Assembly: GCF_018446385.1 (NCBI RefSeq) | Contig: NC_055987.1 | Coordinates: 30,262,202 to 30,326,201 of the forward strand | DNA length: 64,000 bases | Source: Zingiber officinale | Taxonomy: Eukaryota; Streptophyta; Magnoliopsida; Zingiberales; Zingiberaceae | Direction of reading: 5' to 3' | Shown: piece after piece, positions 10,362-21,113 of the stretch | Layout of the letters: each line of letters begins with the position of its first letter | Numbering within the stretch: position 1 is the stretch's first letter | The notes under the pieces: model-generated | What the model was told of the DNA's origin: nothing | The model's database searches: none | The model's input: the letters and a program-made list of their open reading frames with translations, nothing else | Translations under genes and position numbers: made by a program

Positions 10362-11889
10362 TGAAAGAGAAGGGAAACATTTATATTTATATTTGTTTTG
10401 GGCCTAGTTACCCATTTAATATAAATATAAACTTAAGTGGGTTTTGGTTTATTTTGGGTTCGGCAATCTCTCAACCCTCACCACCGAAACCTCACACCCG
10501 CTCCTTCTCCTCTTCCTCACGCACGACACACCAAGCCCCAAGGGCCAAGGGAACTTCTTCCGGCGACGATTCCAACACGAAAAAGGTTCTTCTCCGCGAG
10601 AGGAACGCCAAGACGTGAGCGGATCGTCGAGAAGATCATCTCCACCGGAATCCTAGCGAATAGAATCGTAAGAAATTACGAACAGGAGGTAAGAAACCCC
10701 TCACCTGCAGTATAATTGCTCTCGCTTGTTAGTTTTGGCGTTAGTTCAGTAGTTCTACAGTTTTCAATTTTAGGGTGTGCTTTTAGTGCACACCAAGTAT
10801 TCGGTAGAATGCCCAGTTCAGAAGGATGCACCAGTAGGCGTCCTAACAGCATGTAAAATGTATTAGAAACATTTTATTCAGCTTATTATCAGTTATTACA
10901 GCTATATGGATCAAATATCCATTGGGTGGGTTCCCACAGTAGCCTCTAGGTTCAGATAACCTAGCTCTAGGTTCAGATAACCTAGAACAGCAAAGTAAAA
11001 TAAAACAGTATTCAGTATTTTACTTTTATTCAGATGGCACTGTACTTGGATCAGATATCCATGGGCTGGACTCCCACAGTCGTCCCTAGGTTCAGATAAC
11101 CTAGTAACCCTGCTGGATTCAGAACTTGCAATCCCGGGTCTCGTAGGGATGCGCGCATAGTAAGTACAGTTGCCAGGGCCCAACAGCATGTTTAGTATTT
11201 TCATCTATTATATGTATAGTTTTCAAATTTGAAACTAGTGATGAGAACACTAATTTAGCTTTCAGTTCAGTTCAGGTTCAATTTACATGATTTGAGTTCA
11301 TGTACAGATTTAGATATATGCATGACTAGTTCAGTTTCATACTTAGTTTATAAGTATGCCATGTTCAGTTTAAAGCATGTTCAATCTATATGCTATGCCA
11401 TGTTTCAGTTCCAGTTTATGCTTTTGTATGCCATGCCATGTTGCCATGCTCAGTTCAGTTTTCAAATAGCATGTTTTAAAAACATAATCGCATCGTTGCA
11501 TGTTTTTGTGAGGTAGATGGTTTCTTACTAAGCTCTTTAGCTTACAGGTACTACTTTTCTTATACTGCAGATACAGGTAAAAGAAAAGTGGACTAGCGGA
11601 GGCTGGAGGACAATGCTATGGAGGTGTGTGTGTGCAAGGGGTTTGGAATAAAGATCCTAGGGGTCTAAACAGCTTAATTCCAGCATTTACGTTGTTAGTT
11701 TACTTATGGTTTAGTCCTTAGCTTGTTAAATGTTTTAATCCAGTAGAACTATGCACTATTCAGTTTGTCCAGTTTGGGACGCATGTAGGTTAATGTTAGA
11801 ATGTTTTTCATGTATCTAGAACCTATGTCTGTGAGTTGTGGCACGTTCCAGTGCCTGAAAGTTCTGAAATCAGGAACTCTGATTTCATA

Positions 11890-12180
11890 TCAGAGTTGGA
11901 TCGATCTGCCGATCGATCCGTTGCAGTATCAGGGTCCTGGATCGGTCAGCCGACCGATCCAGAGGCATACAGTATGCTACTGTATGCTATCTGATCGGTC
12001 GTCCGACCGATCCAGCATCGAACAGAGGGCATCCCAGCGTCTCCAGGTGCCTGGATTGGTCTGCAGACCGATCCAGAAATCGCGGCAGACACACCTGGAT
12101 CGGTCTTCCGACCGATCCAGCAGGGCACAGAATCGCGGCAAGTTTGATCGATCCGTGGATCGAACAGCAGCTAGCTGGGA
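11890..12180. repeat. Array of GATCGGTC...GACCGATC palindromes in LTR G
   Basis: At least five imperfect palindromes of the form GGATCGGTC-NNNN-GACCGATCC occur at roughly 50-70-bp spacing near 11898, 11940, 11990, 12055 and 12100. The variable centres include AGCC, GTCC, TGCA and TTCC. Confidence 0.75.
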
Positions 12181-12419
12181 AGTCAGCTTTGAGTTGTAGC
12201 CCAGATGGGAGGTCAAGTATCCTCCTTAGTACATATACCCCAACCGGAAAGGTCTTGAACCCTTCCTTATAACAGCATGGGTGTACCAGTTGTCAGTTTA
12301 ATAGAGTCAGTTAGTGAAATTTTATTTTACCCAGTTTCCGCACAGTACAGCACAGTAGCTTCAATAGTTAATGTAGCGATCCGGCTCATAGCCTAGTACC
12401 CAGGAGTTGGGTCGTTACA

Positions 12420-12526
12420 CCACGTCACTCACAGAGGTTGTGAGAGGTCGTATATAAAGGGGGATCCTCTTTGTTGGCAAGGTAGGCAATTAGCATCATT
12501 TAAACCTTACTATCACGCGTATCCTC
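12420..12526 (+). repeat. LTR O, second segment
   Basis: A short stretch between solo LTR G and element C. It contains TATATAAAGG (12451-12460), a likely TATA box of LTR O. The sequence continues after element C at 22353. Confidence 0.55.
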
Positions 12527-12922
12527 TGTTGGATCGAGACGCGCTAGAGGGGGGGTGAATAGCGCTCATGGCTATTTGTTCGATTCGTAAAACGTAAGAA
12601 TTATCGGAGTAATTAAGCAGCGGAATAAAACAAAGTAAGCACACAGAGACAAGAGGATTTTTACTTCGTTCGGAGCCTTGATCGACTCCTACTCGAAGGC
12701 CCGCGATCCTTGATCGCTTCCGGTGGGCAACAACTATAAGCTCGTTAAAAGATTACACTTATGAGTACAAATAAAAGCTATAAATATTATACCGACAACA
12801 AGAAATGTTAAATCTGAAGCTTCGGGTCGTCGGACACTTGTAGCAGCACTTCGGAACATCTTTTGGAGCAGCACGTTGATGAAAGATCACTTGGAATTCG
12901 TTGTCTTGAAGTGCTGGTCGAA

Positions 12923-12938
12923 ACCCTTTATAAAGGGT
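12923..12938 (-). promoter_or_regulatory. TATA box of C inside a 16-bp palindrome
   Basis: ACCCTTTATAAAGGGT is a perfect palindrome containing TATAAA. In the other LTR (near 21514-21530) it is slightly degraded. Confidence 0.65.
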
Positions 12939-13315
12939 GTTCAAGGCGCCTCCATGCTGCCTGGTCTTCCGCGTGGATCAAAACTGACCTGGTCGAATTT
13001 CATCCATTCAAGGCGCCTTATGGCCCTCTCAAGGCGCCTTCCAAGCATATACTGCCTGCGCCTCAATGGTGTTTCGGCCCATTTCGGCCTTTGCACGAGC
13101 GCCTCAAGCTCACGAGGCGCCTCGGACCTCATCCGAGGCTTTAGGTTGCTCCTTTGCTCCGCAAGATACGTTAGTCAAACACTCCTCGCATACATAAAAC
13201 AATAAATATTAATGAAGTTAGATAGCCTCTGACCGTCCGGTCTGACTTTGGGTTTAACCGAAACCCTAGGTCGACCCGACGCCTACTGTTCCCTCTACGG
13301 GAAACGCGTCCTCAT

Positions 13316-13600
13316 CTACTCCTCTCAGGAGATTTACCTGTTGCCAGTCGATCCTCCAGATCGACTGGGCTTTTGCTCGGCACTCGATGCTTCCGGACTT
13401 TCTGCTGGACATCCGCTTCCCGGCTAGTCCAGACTTTCACCTGGTTCATGACACCAGGACTTTCCACCTAGGGTTACCACCCCCTAGGACTTTTGCCTGA
13501 AGCCATCGACCTGCCAAGACTTTCCGCATAGGGTTACCACCCCCTATGACCTAGGGTTACCGCCCCCTAGGATTTTTCCTTTGCCTAACCGCGGCTAGGA
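13316..13600. repeat. Hairpin array in 3' LTR of C
   Basis: Successive short inverted repeats are separated by ACTTTC/ACTTTT-like linkers. Stems include CTCCT/AGGAG, CCAGTCGATC/GATCGACTGG (13344-13368), CTGGAC/GTCCAG, CCTGGT/ACCAGG, CCTAGGG/CCCTAGG (twice) and CATAGGG/CCCTATG. The same array is in the 5' LTR at 21955-22245. Confidence 0.8.
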
Positions 13601-13643
13601 CTTTCCTGAGATCCTCAAGTAGACTCGTTAGACTACAAAAACA

Positions 13644-13755
13644 TCTTAACTTTGAATTCTTTTGCCGTTATCAAAACACGAGTTCGATCGTCGGATGCTT
13701 CCCGCACCAACAATCTCCCCCTTTTTGATTATGGCAACTCAAATTCAAAGTTAAG
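13644..13755 (-). other. Inverted repeat around the PPT/3' LTR junction of C
   Basis: Arm 13644-13675 pairs with 13723-13755, including CTTAACTTTGAATT and ATCAAAA blocks plus an inner TTGCC. The LTR tip and polypurine tract (13713 onward) lie between the arms. The arm sequence differs from that of A and D but the structure is the same. Confidence 0.75.
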
Positions 13756-14580
13756 TAAATAAACGAATAGATAGATATTTTTAACACAGGCAAATATGCT
13801 AAGTATAGATGAACAAGGTAACTAAAGCAAATTTACCCTATATGCTCCCCCTTAACTTTGGCTCCCCCTTTGTTTTTAACTTGAATTTTATGTTTACATT
13901 TTTGCTACTCTCCCCCTTTGCCATAACTCAAAAAATGGGCAATAATAGGTGTTTTAATTAGTTGTACATGATTTTATTAAGGTTAGCAATGTTCAACAGA
14001 GTTTGAAATTTAAGGTCAATTGGAATAATAATATTTTAACAAGGTTATTTATTTAAGTTCAGTTGGTCCTTAAGTCCAAGCATAAGTCATGTTTACTAGA
14101 TTGATTTACTAGGTATCAGAGCCATAAAGAACAAAATATTCGTAACTAAAAGATTGAGTATCCTTTACCAACTGTCTAATCTTTAGTTACTTGCTGATTG
14201 TCTACAGGACAATAGCTTTCACTAGGTTAGTCAAGTTAAGTTATTTTGGTCCAGATAGACTTGACTAGAGCTGGAGAACTTAACTTGATTAATGTTTATT
14301 GCATATTTAACGCCCAAACTCATATTGATGCACAGATATAAGCATTCTTGAGTCCAGGCTATATCCTATGCATCTCACACCGTTCTATATTTTTCAAACA
14401 CAATCAAGGTAAACCTAGGTGTTTGTGAGATGCTCTGGCTTAATTCTAGGGGAACATGATATCTAGGGGGAAAGCTTAGGCTAATTCCAAAATTTTGAAC
14501 AATCTAACAAAAAGTGGGGTTTTGAAAACTGTTTTTCATAGAATTTGAAAAAAACAATAATAGAAATAATGGTAAGATAT
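13713..14580. other. PPT and noncoding 3' interior of C
   Basis: The polypurine tract abuts the LTR at 13713 (CTCCCCC on the plus strand). Three further CTCCCCC-type blocks occur at 13845-13920. No env-like reading frame is visible between pol and the 3' LTR. Confidence 0.75.
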
Positions 14581-17500
14581 CTACTCTACCCAACACATTC
14601 CTATTTGCCTTCTAAGTCCACTGAACTCGAGTTCAGGTAAGGGTTTTGTAAAGATGTCAGCTAGGTTTGATTTGGACTCAACATGGTTGAGTGCAATTTC
14701 ACCTTTAGCTACATGATCCCTTACAAAGTGGTGTTTTACCTCTATATGTTTGGTCCTAGAATGGTGAATAGGATTTTTGGTCAGATTAATTGAGCTGATA
14801 TTATCAATAAAGATTTTAGTATTTTTATAGTCTAGTTGATAGTCTTTTAGTGTATGCATCATTCATAACAATTGAGATGCACATTCTCCTAGAGCTATGT
14901 ATTCAGCTTCTGTAGTGGATAAAGCAACACAATGTTGCTTTCTGCTTGACCAACTTACTAGGCACTGACCTAGAATTTGGCAGCTACCACTTGTACTTTT
15001 TCTATCTAACTTGCACCCAGCATAGCCTGAATCAGAATATCCATAAAGGTCAAAGGTGCAAGTTCTTGGATACCAAAGTCCTACATTTAGAGTTCCTTTA
15101 ATATACCTAAGTATTCTTTTAACATATGTTAGATGTGACTCTTTTGCACATGATTAGTATCTTACACACATACCTACTGCAAACAGTATGTCAGGTCGAC
15201 TTGCAGTTAGATAAAGTAAACTACCTATCGCACTTCTATAGTACTTTGGGTCTACAGGTTTTCCTTCAGGGTCAGAGTCAATGTTTATGTTGGTTGTCAT
15301 TGGAGTATTTATAATTTTTGAATTTTCCATGCTGAATTTTTTGATTAACTCCTTAGCATATTTAGTTTGATAAATGTAGATTCCATCTTTAGTTTGTTTT
15401 ATTTGTAAGCCTAAGAAAAAATTGAGTTCTCCGACCATGCTCATTTCAAATTCACTTTCCATTAATTTAACAAATTCCTTCAAAAATTTTGAATTAGTTG
15501 AACCAAAGATTATGTCGTCAACATAGATTTGGGCGATAAAGATATCTTTTTCTATAGTTTTTACGAACAAGGTCGGATCGATTTGACCTTGGTTAAAGTC
15601 TTTGTAAATTAAGTAATTAGATAATCTTTCATACCATGCTCTTGGGGCTTGTTTTAGTCCATATAATGCCTTTTTTAATTTAAATACATGGTTAGGATAG
15701 TCTATGTCTTCAAACCCTGGAGGTTGGCTTACGTAGACCTCTTCCTTGATAAAACCATTTAAGAAGGCTGACTTGACGTCCATTTGATACAATTTGAACC
15801 CTTTATTTGCTGCATAGGCTAATAGCATCCTAATGGACTCGAGTCTAGCTACCGGAGCATAGGTTTCATCATAGTCTAAGCCTTCGACTTGACTAAATCC
15901 TTTGGCTACCAGCCTAGCTTTGTTTCTTATTATTTCACCATGATCATCCAACTTGTTCCTAAAAACCCATTTGGTGTCTATTATTGATTTATCTATGGGT
16001 TTAGGTACAAGGTCCCAGACTTGGTTTCTCTCAAATTGTGCTAATTCTTCTTGCATTGCAATGGTCCAGTCTGGGTCAGGAAGGGCTTCATCTATAGTTT
16101 TAGGTTCAATTTTGGAAATGAGGGCAATCTGACTAAGGTTTCTATGGGATGATCTAGTTCTGACTCCTAGGTTTGGGTCACCCAGAATTTGGTCAGGTGG
16201 GTGAGAAGTACTTACTCTAGTTGGTCTTGGTTGTGGTTCAGGTACTTGTTCTTCTATCTCATTAAGATTAGGTTGGATTTCGTCATCTTCTATAGCTCTT
16301 GGATTAATGTCAACATTGTCAATTATATTAGGTAAATTGTTTTCTTCATCAAATATTACATTAGTTGTTTCTTCAACTTTCAAGGTGTGTTGATTGTAAA
16401 CTCTAAAGGCTCTACTGGTTGAGGAGTATCCTAAAAATATTCCTTGGTTAGACTTGGGTGTAAATTTTCCTAAGTAATCTTTAGTATTTAAAATGTGAAC
16501 TTTACAACCAAATACTTTTAAATAGTTTAGGTTGGGAATTTTATGATAGTAGAGTTCATACGGTGTTTTATTGTGAGATTTGTTTATTAAAATTCTGTTT
16601 TGAATATAATTTGCCGTATTTATTGCTTCAGCCCAAAATTGATGACTTAACTTATATTCGTTTAACATTGTCCTAGCGGCTTCTTGTAGTGTTCTATTTT
16701 TACGTTCTACTAGTCCATTTTGTTGGGGTGTTCTAGGACATGAAAATTCATGTTGGTATCCATTTATTTTACAAAATTGCGTGAACCTATGATTTTCAAA
16801 TTCTCCCTCGTGATCACTCCTTATTCTTTTAATTTTAGTATCTTTTTCATTTTCAGTTAATTTGCAAAAGTTACTAAATATTTCATATGTTTCATCTTTT
16901 GTTTTTAGGAATTTTACCCATGTATACCTAGAGTAGTCATCAATTATTACTAAGCAATATTGATTCTTGTTTAGTGATTTGGCTCCATGTGAGTCAAATA
17001 GGTCAATGTGAAGGAGCTCGAGTATGGTGTTGGTTCTTTCTAGATTGGTTGATTTGTGGGTTGACTTGGTTTGTTTTCCTTTTTGACATGCATCACATAT
17101 TGAGTTTTCAATGAACTTTAATTTGGGCAAACCTCTGACTAGACCATTGTGACTCATTTTTGAAATGAGTCTAGTGTGAGTGTGACCTAGCCTTCTGTGC
17201 CACAGTTGGGTTTCCTCTTGTTGTGTCAAGAGACACTTTATTGAGGACATTGATAAGTCAATCGTGTAGATGTTATTCTTCCTAAGTCCCTTAAGTCTTA
17301 TTCCAGGGTTTTCTATGTTTTTAACTAAACATCCAGATCTTTCAAAATTGACTAGATATCCACTGTCACATAATTGACTTATACTTAGTAAATTAAAGTT
17401 AAAATTTTCAACCAATAAGACATTTCGAATAATAAAATCGGAACTAAGTTCAATATTACCTTTTCCGATTACTTTAAGTTTACCATCGTTGCCGAATGCA

Positions 17501-17583
17501 ACCGATCCTAACTTTTTGTACTTCAGTTTAGTAAACTTCAACTTATCTCCAGTCATATGTCTAGAGCATCCGCTATCCAACAT
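14581..17583 (-). pseudogene. pol of element C (PR-IN-RT-RH), two stops
   Basis: An uninterrupted 809-codon frame (17583-15154) followed in the same frame by the RNase H end (14862-14581). It starts at the aspartic protease motif [11 protein letters not shown] (residues 2-12). Next is the integrase HHCC finger (LWHRRLGH near 127 and ICDACQKG near 162). The integrase catalytic triad is D about 194 (LHIDLFD), D about 257 (RSDHEGEF) and E about 294 ([10 protein letters not shown]). The reverse transcriptase has [10 protein letters not shown] near 600 and catalytic YVDDIIFGS near 687. A TAA at 15154-15156, of the kind expected from CAA, and a TGA at 14863-14865, from TGG, interrupt RNase H. Everything else looks intact. 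The first-frame start is arbitrary, since retroelement pol is made as part of a polyprotein. Confidence 0.93.
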
Positions 17584-19206
17584 CCATTGATCTAACTCCT
17601 ACACATGAAGGAGTTTGAATTGGATTTTAAAGATGGCTTATTTGAAGTAGACTCCTTAGTTTTCTATTTTACTCAATTATATTTGAAGTAATTCAGCAAA
17701 TACTTAAACCTATTTTAAAGTTTTGAATTGATATAAGTAAATTTTGACAAGAATAATAAAGTTAGTTAACTTTGGAATAATATTGAAGTTTAAGTTTTTT
17801 AAAATAATTTTGAAATTTTAAGTTTTTAAAATAATTTTGAAATTTAAGTTTTTAAAAGAATTTTGAAATTTAAGTTTTTGAAAAATAATTTTGAAATTTA
17901 AGTTTTTGAAAATAATTTTGAAATTTAAGTTTTTGAAAATAATTTTGAAATTTAAGTTTTTAAAAGAATTTTGAAATTTAAGTTTTTGAAAAATAATTTT
18001 GAAATTTAAGTTTTTGAAAAATAATTTTGAAATTTAAGTTTTTGAAAAATAATTTCGAAATTTAAGTTTTTGAAAATAATTTTGAAATTTAAGTTTTTGA
18101 AAGAATTTTAAGTTTTTGAAAATAATTTTGAAATTTAAGTTTTTTAAAAGAATTTTGAAATTTAAGTTTTTGAGAAGAATTTTGAAATTTAAGTTTTTGA
18201 AAATAATTTTGAATTTTAAGTTTTTAAAAGAATTTTAAGTTTTTGAAAATAATTTTGAAATTTAAGTTTTTTAAAAGAATTTTGAAATTTAAGTTTTTGA
18301 GAAGAATTTTGAAATTTAAGTTTTTGAAAATAATTTTAAAATTTAAGTTTTTGAAAATAATTTTGAAATTTAAGTTTTTAAAAGAATTTTAAAATTTAGG
18401 TTTTTGAAAATAATTTTGAAATTTAAGTTTTTGAAAATAATTTTGAAATTTAAGTTTTTGAAAAATAATTTTGAAATTTAAGTTTGATTTTAATTACTTA
18501 GTTATCTCACCCGATCTAAATTTTCAATCAGGGAATCCTATAATTGATGTGAGATGAATTATGGTTGAATTTTTTTTTTTTTGGGTAAGGTTTAACTTTG
18601 TGTTAGATTCAGGTTTAGCTTTGGGTTCAACAGGTAGGCATTCTTTGGATAGACTTCTGGGGTATGGTGAGTCACAAGGAGCTCATTAAAGTAACCATGC
18701 CTTCGAGGTTTTCCAAGTAGTCCTACCCATTGAACTTAATACTAATCCTTGGTCTAACTAGTTAGGATCCATTTAAGGGTAGCTTCGGTTAGTTCCACTT
18801 GGCCAAATGCACTAGGTCGAAGCCATATCTTCCTAGACATGCGATGCCCAAGCTTCCCTAACGTACTATCATCCAAAAATTTCACCAGTACTGTGGTTCA
18901 AGTTAAACTTATCCTTTTTAATCTATCCTTAATTACCCTACCGGGTAGTCTACTCTTGTTTTACCCATTCTGGGTAAATTAGGTTCAGTTACCCTGTCGG
19001 GTAGTTCTGTTAGAGGTGCCAGCTAGTTTGGATCCTCCATCTATTTTTAATTTAATTTTGTATTTTGAATTTAGATTTTGTAATTTAAGTTTTGAATTTG
19101 TACTTTAATTTTGAATTTTTAATTTAAATTCAAATTTAGAATTTAGATTTTGTAATTTAAGTTTGAATTTCTAATTTAATTTTGAATTTTTAATTTAAAT
19201 TCGAAT
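17584..19206. other. Gag-pol spacer of element C
   Basis: 1.6 kb with no coding frame between the gag stop and the protease motif, an unusual gap for a copia element. It includes a long AT-rich minisatellite (17775-18485), a unique part (18486-19020), and a near-duplicate 62-bp AT-rich pair (about 19090-19210). A splice-acceptor-like TAG precedes the protease motif, but I find no convincing donor. Confidence 0.6.
17775..18485. repeat. ~27-bp AT-rich minisatellite in element C
   Basis: About 26 imperfect copies of a unit of the form AATTTAAGTTTTTGAAAAT plus AATTTTGA. Some units are shortened (17-22 bp). Confidence 0.9.
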
Positions 19207-20862
19207 TTAGAATTTGTAGATCGTTTTCATATTAGTTTTCCCTGGATCACAGCCTCGATACGGTCTGTCGAGGTAGTATATTTGATCCTTCGGAACCCAG
19301 TATTGGCCAAGTCCAACTTGATTGATCAATTTGGACTTGGGGACCCATGCTTGGACTGATTTGCTATTTTGTTTTATTAATGATAAATAAGATCTATATT
19401 TCTTTTTACTTTTATATCCCAGTCCAGTTTTGTTGTAGACGGCTCTTTGTGTCCCAAGAATTAGATCCAAATTCTTGGAGCCCAGAGAGAACTTTTCTAA
19501 AGTAATTTTTAAATCTTTTAACTGATTTTTCAGATTTGAATTTTCTTTCTCAAGTTGTTGTACTTGAGTTGAATCTTCAATTTGAACTTGATCAGGTAAA
19601 GATTTTGAGTTAGTTACTTCTTTAAGAATGGTTACTTCTTTTAAAAGTGACTTAATTTTCAAATTTGACTTGGCTAATTTGCGAAGTAAATAATTGACTA
19701 AATTATTAAGTCTAGGAATACTTACAGCGGAGTCTGGCCCTTCGGAAACGGATGCGGATCCGTGGCTTTGCTCGGAGTCGGCTTCTGACTCGCTCTCGGA
19801 TTCGATGATCTGGTCCCGGGCCATCAATGCGAGTAAACTCGTTTGGTCGAGTTCGTCGTCTTCGTCCTCCGAAGAGAATTCGTCCCAGGTTGCCTTTAGG
19901 ACTTTCTTTCTTCTTTGCTTCTTGGCTTCCTTTTGGTTGGGGCAGTTTGCCTTGATATGGCCCTTCTGGTTGCACCCGAAACATGTGACTTCGAATTTTA
20001 CCTTTGATTGGGCCTCCTTAGATTGAACTGCCTTCTTCAGATCTTTCTTGTTGAAGCCCTTCTTCTTCTTGTAGAGTTTCTTTACAAGATTCACAAATTC
20101 GCTGGCCAGTTCATCTTCTGAATCTTCTGAATCGGGTTCGTCTTCTGATTCCGATTCAACTTTTCGCCGTCCTCTTGATTCCCGTGTTCGACTCGTTCCT
20201 GCAATCAAAGCAATACCTTTCTCGGATGGCTGTGCATTAGTTTGTTCATGGAGTTCAAATTCACTAAATAACTCGTCTAATTTTAAGGACGACAAATCCT
20301 TAGAGACTTTGTAGGCATCCACCATTGATGCCCACAATGTACTCCTAGGAAATGAGTTAAGGGCATACCTTATTATATCTCTGTTTTCTACTTTCTGCCC
20401 GATTCCATGAAGGGAATTCAAGATATCTTGAATTCGAGCGTGTAAAGAACTTGCCGTCTCGCCTTCTTGCATTTTCAAATTATATAGTTTATTTAGTAAC
20501 AAATCACGCTTACTTACCTTGGTTTCCGAGGTGCCTTCGTGAAGTTCGATCAGTTTCTCCCATAGTTCCTTTGCGGAGGAGAATGGACCGACTCTGTTGA
20601 GCTCTTCTTTGGTAAGACCGCATTGGATGGTACAGGTGGCTTTGGCGTCAGCTTCCACCTTTTTGATAAATGTTGGCTCCCAGTTTTCACAGGATGTAGG
20701 CTTACCGTCGGTACCAGTTGGTAGTTCCAGTCCTGTTTTGACGATCATCCAGGTGTCGAACTGGATCTTCAGATATATCTCTATTCGCCCCTTCCAATAT
20801 CCGAAGTCCTCTCCGGAAAATAGTGGGGGACGAACGGTGCTATATCCTTCTTGTTGGGCCAT
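19207..20862 (-). CDS. gag of Sirevirus C, intact
   Basis: An uninterrupted 551-aa gag beginning MAQQEGYSTVRPPLFSGEDF. That N-terminus carries the FSGEDFGYWKGRIEIYLK motif of plant copia gag. The UBN2-type gag domain covers about residues 60-215 (SSAKELWEKLIELHEGTSET near 95-115). A strongly acidic Ser/Glu/Asp stretch lies at 235-255 and a lysine-rich segment at 260-290. The zinc knuckle CFGCNQKGHIKANC is at 294-307. A second acidic region and a predicted coiled coil (about 390-460, leucine/lysine/glutamate-rich) follow. The tail QYWVPKDQIYY parallels the YWVPK tails of the gag-only elements. Gag forms the cytoplasmic particle and binds element RNA. The ATG at 20862 is 238 bases downstream of the primer-binding site. 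This is the only intact retroelement coding sequence in the window. Confidence 0.92.
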   Translation of the reverse strand: MAQQEGYSTVRPPLFSGEDFGYWKGRIEIYLKIQFDTWMIVKTGLELPTGTDGKPTSCENWEPTFIKKVEADAKATCTIQCGLTKEELNRVGPFSSAKELWEKLIELHEGTSETKVSKRDLLLNKLYNLKMQEGETASSLHARIQDILNSLHGIGQKVENRDIIRYALNSFPRSTLWASMVDAYKVSKDLSSLKLDELFSEFELHEQTNAQPSEKGIALIAGTSRTRESRGRRKVESESEDEPDSEDSEDELASEFVNLVKKLYKKKKGFNKKDLKKAVQSKEAQSKVKFEVTCFGCNQKGHIKANCPNQKEAKKQRRKKVLKATWDEFSSEDEDDELDQTSLLALMARDQIIESESESEADSEQSHGSASVSEGPDSAVSIPRLNNLVNYLLRKLAKSNLKIKSLLKEVTILKEVTNSKSLPDQVQIEDSTQVQQLEKENSNLKNQLKDLKITLEKFSLGSKNLDLILGTQRAVYNKTGLGYKSKKKYRSYLSLIKQNSKSVQAWVPKSKLINQVGLGQYWVPKDQIYYLDRPYRGCDPGKTNMKTIYKF

Positions 20863-21099
20863 TTAGATCTACGAGAACAGAAACAACAAGATCTATTCCA
20901 AGACTAAGTCTTGGATTAGTAGTGCGGGAGGAAGGAAAAAAAACAGGCTCAAGTGGTATTGTCCAACTTTGAGCAGAAACTCGATTCGTGAAAAGAAATT
21001 AGAATATAGCTATGAGGCTAAATTCTAATCGACTCCGAACAAAACCACGAGAAAAAAAAATTGTCTCGAATAGTGGTTGCACTGATTCAAGACGACCCC

Positions 21100-21111
21100 G
21101 CTCTGATACCA
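21100..21111 (-). other. Primer-binding site of C (tRNA-iMet)
   Basis: Minus-strand TGGTATCAGAGC lies two bases inside the 5' LTR of C. Confidence 0.92.
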
Positions 21112-21113
21112 AT

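Larger units (their letters stand above)
10158..12419 (+). mobile_element. Gypsy solo LTR G
   Basis: A 2,262-bp sequence starting TGTAAAGTCTG and ending GGGTCGTTACA. It matches in order the 2,256-bp LTR of chromovirus F at 60728-62983: the antisense tRNA-like segment, the R-like region, the TACAG-rich part, the GATCGGTC palindromes and the end. No internal region is attached, so it is a solo LTR. The flanks CCACC and CCACG agree at four of five bases, consistent with an aged target-site duplication inside LTR O. Confidence 0.82.
12527..13712 (-). repeat. 3' LTR of element C
   Basis: 1,186 bp, TGTTGGTGCGGG to CGATCCAACA on the minus strand. It contains a TATA palindrome (12923-12938), four AGGCGCCT palindromes and a hairpin array at 13316-13600. 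Confidence 0.95.

Noticed and set aside
13713..14580. Possible env-like gene downstream of pol in Sirevirus C
   Set aside because: Some Sireviruses carry one, but no open frame of useful length or membrane segment is present here.
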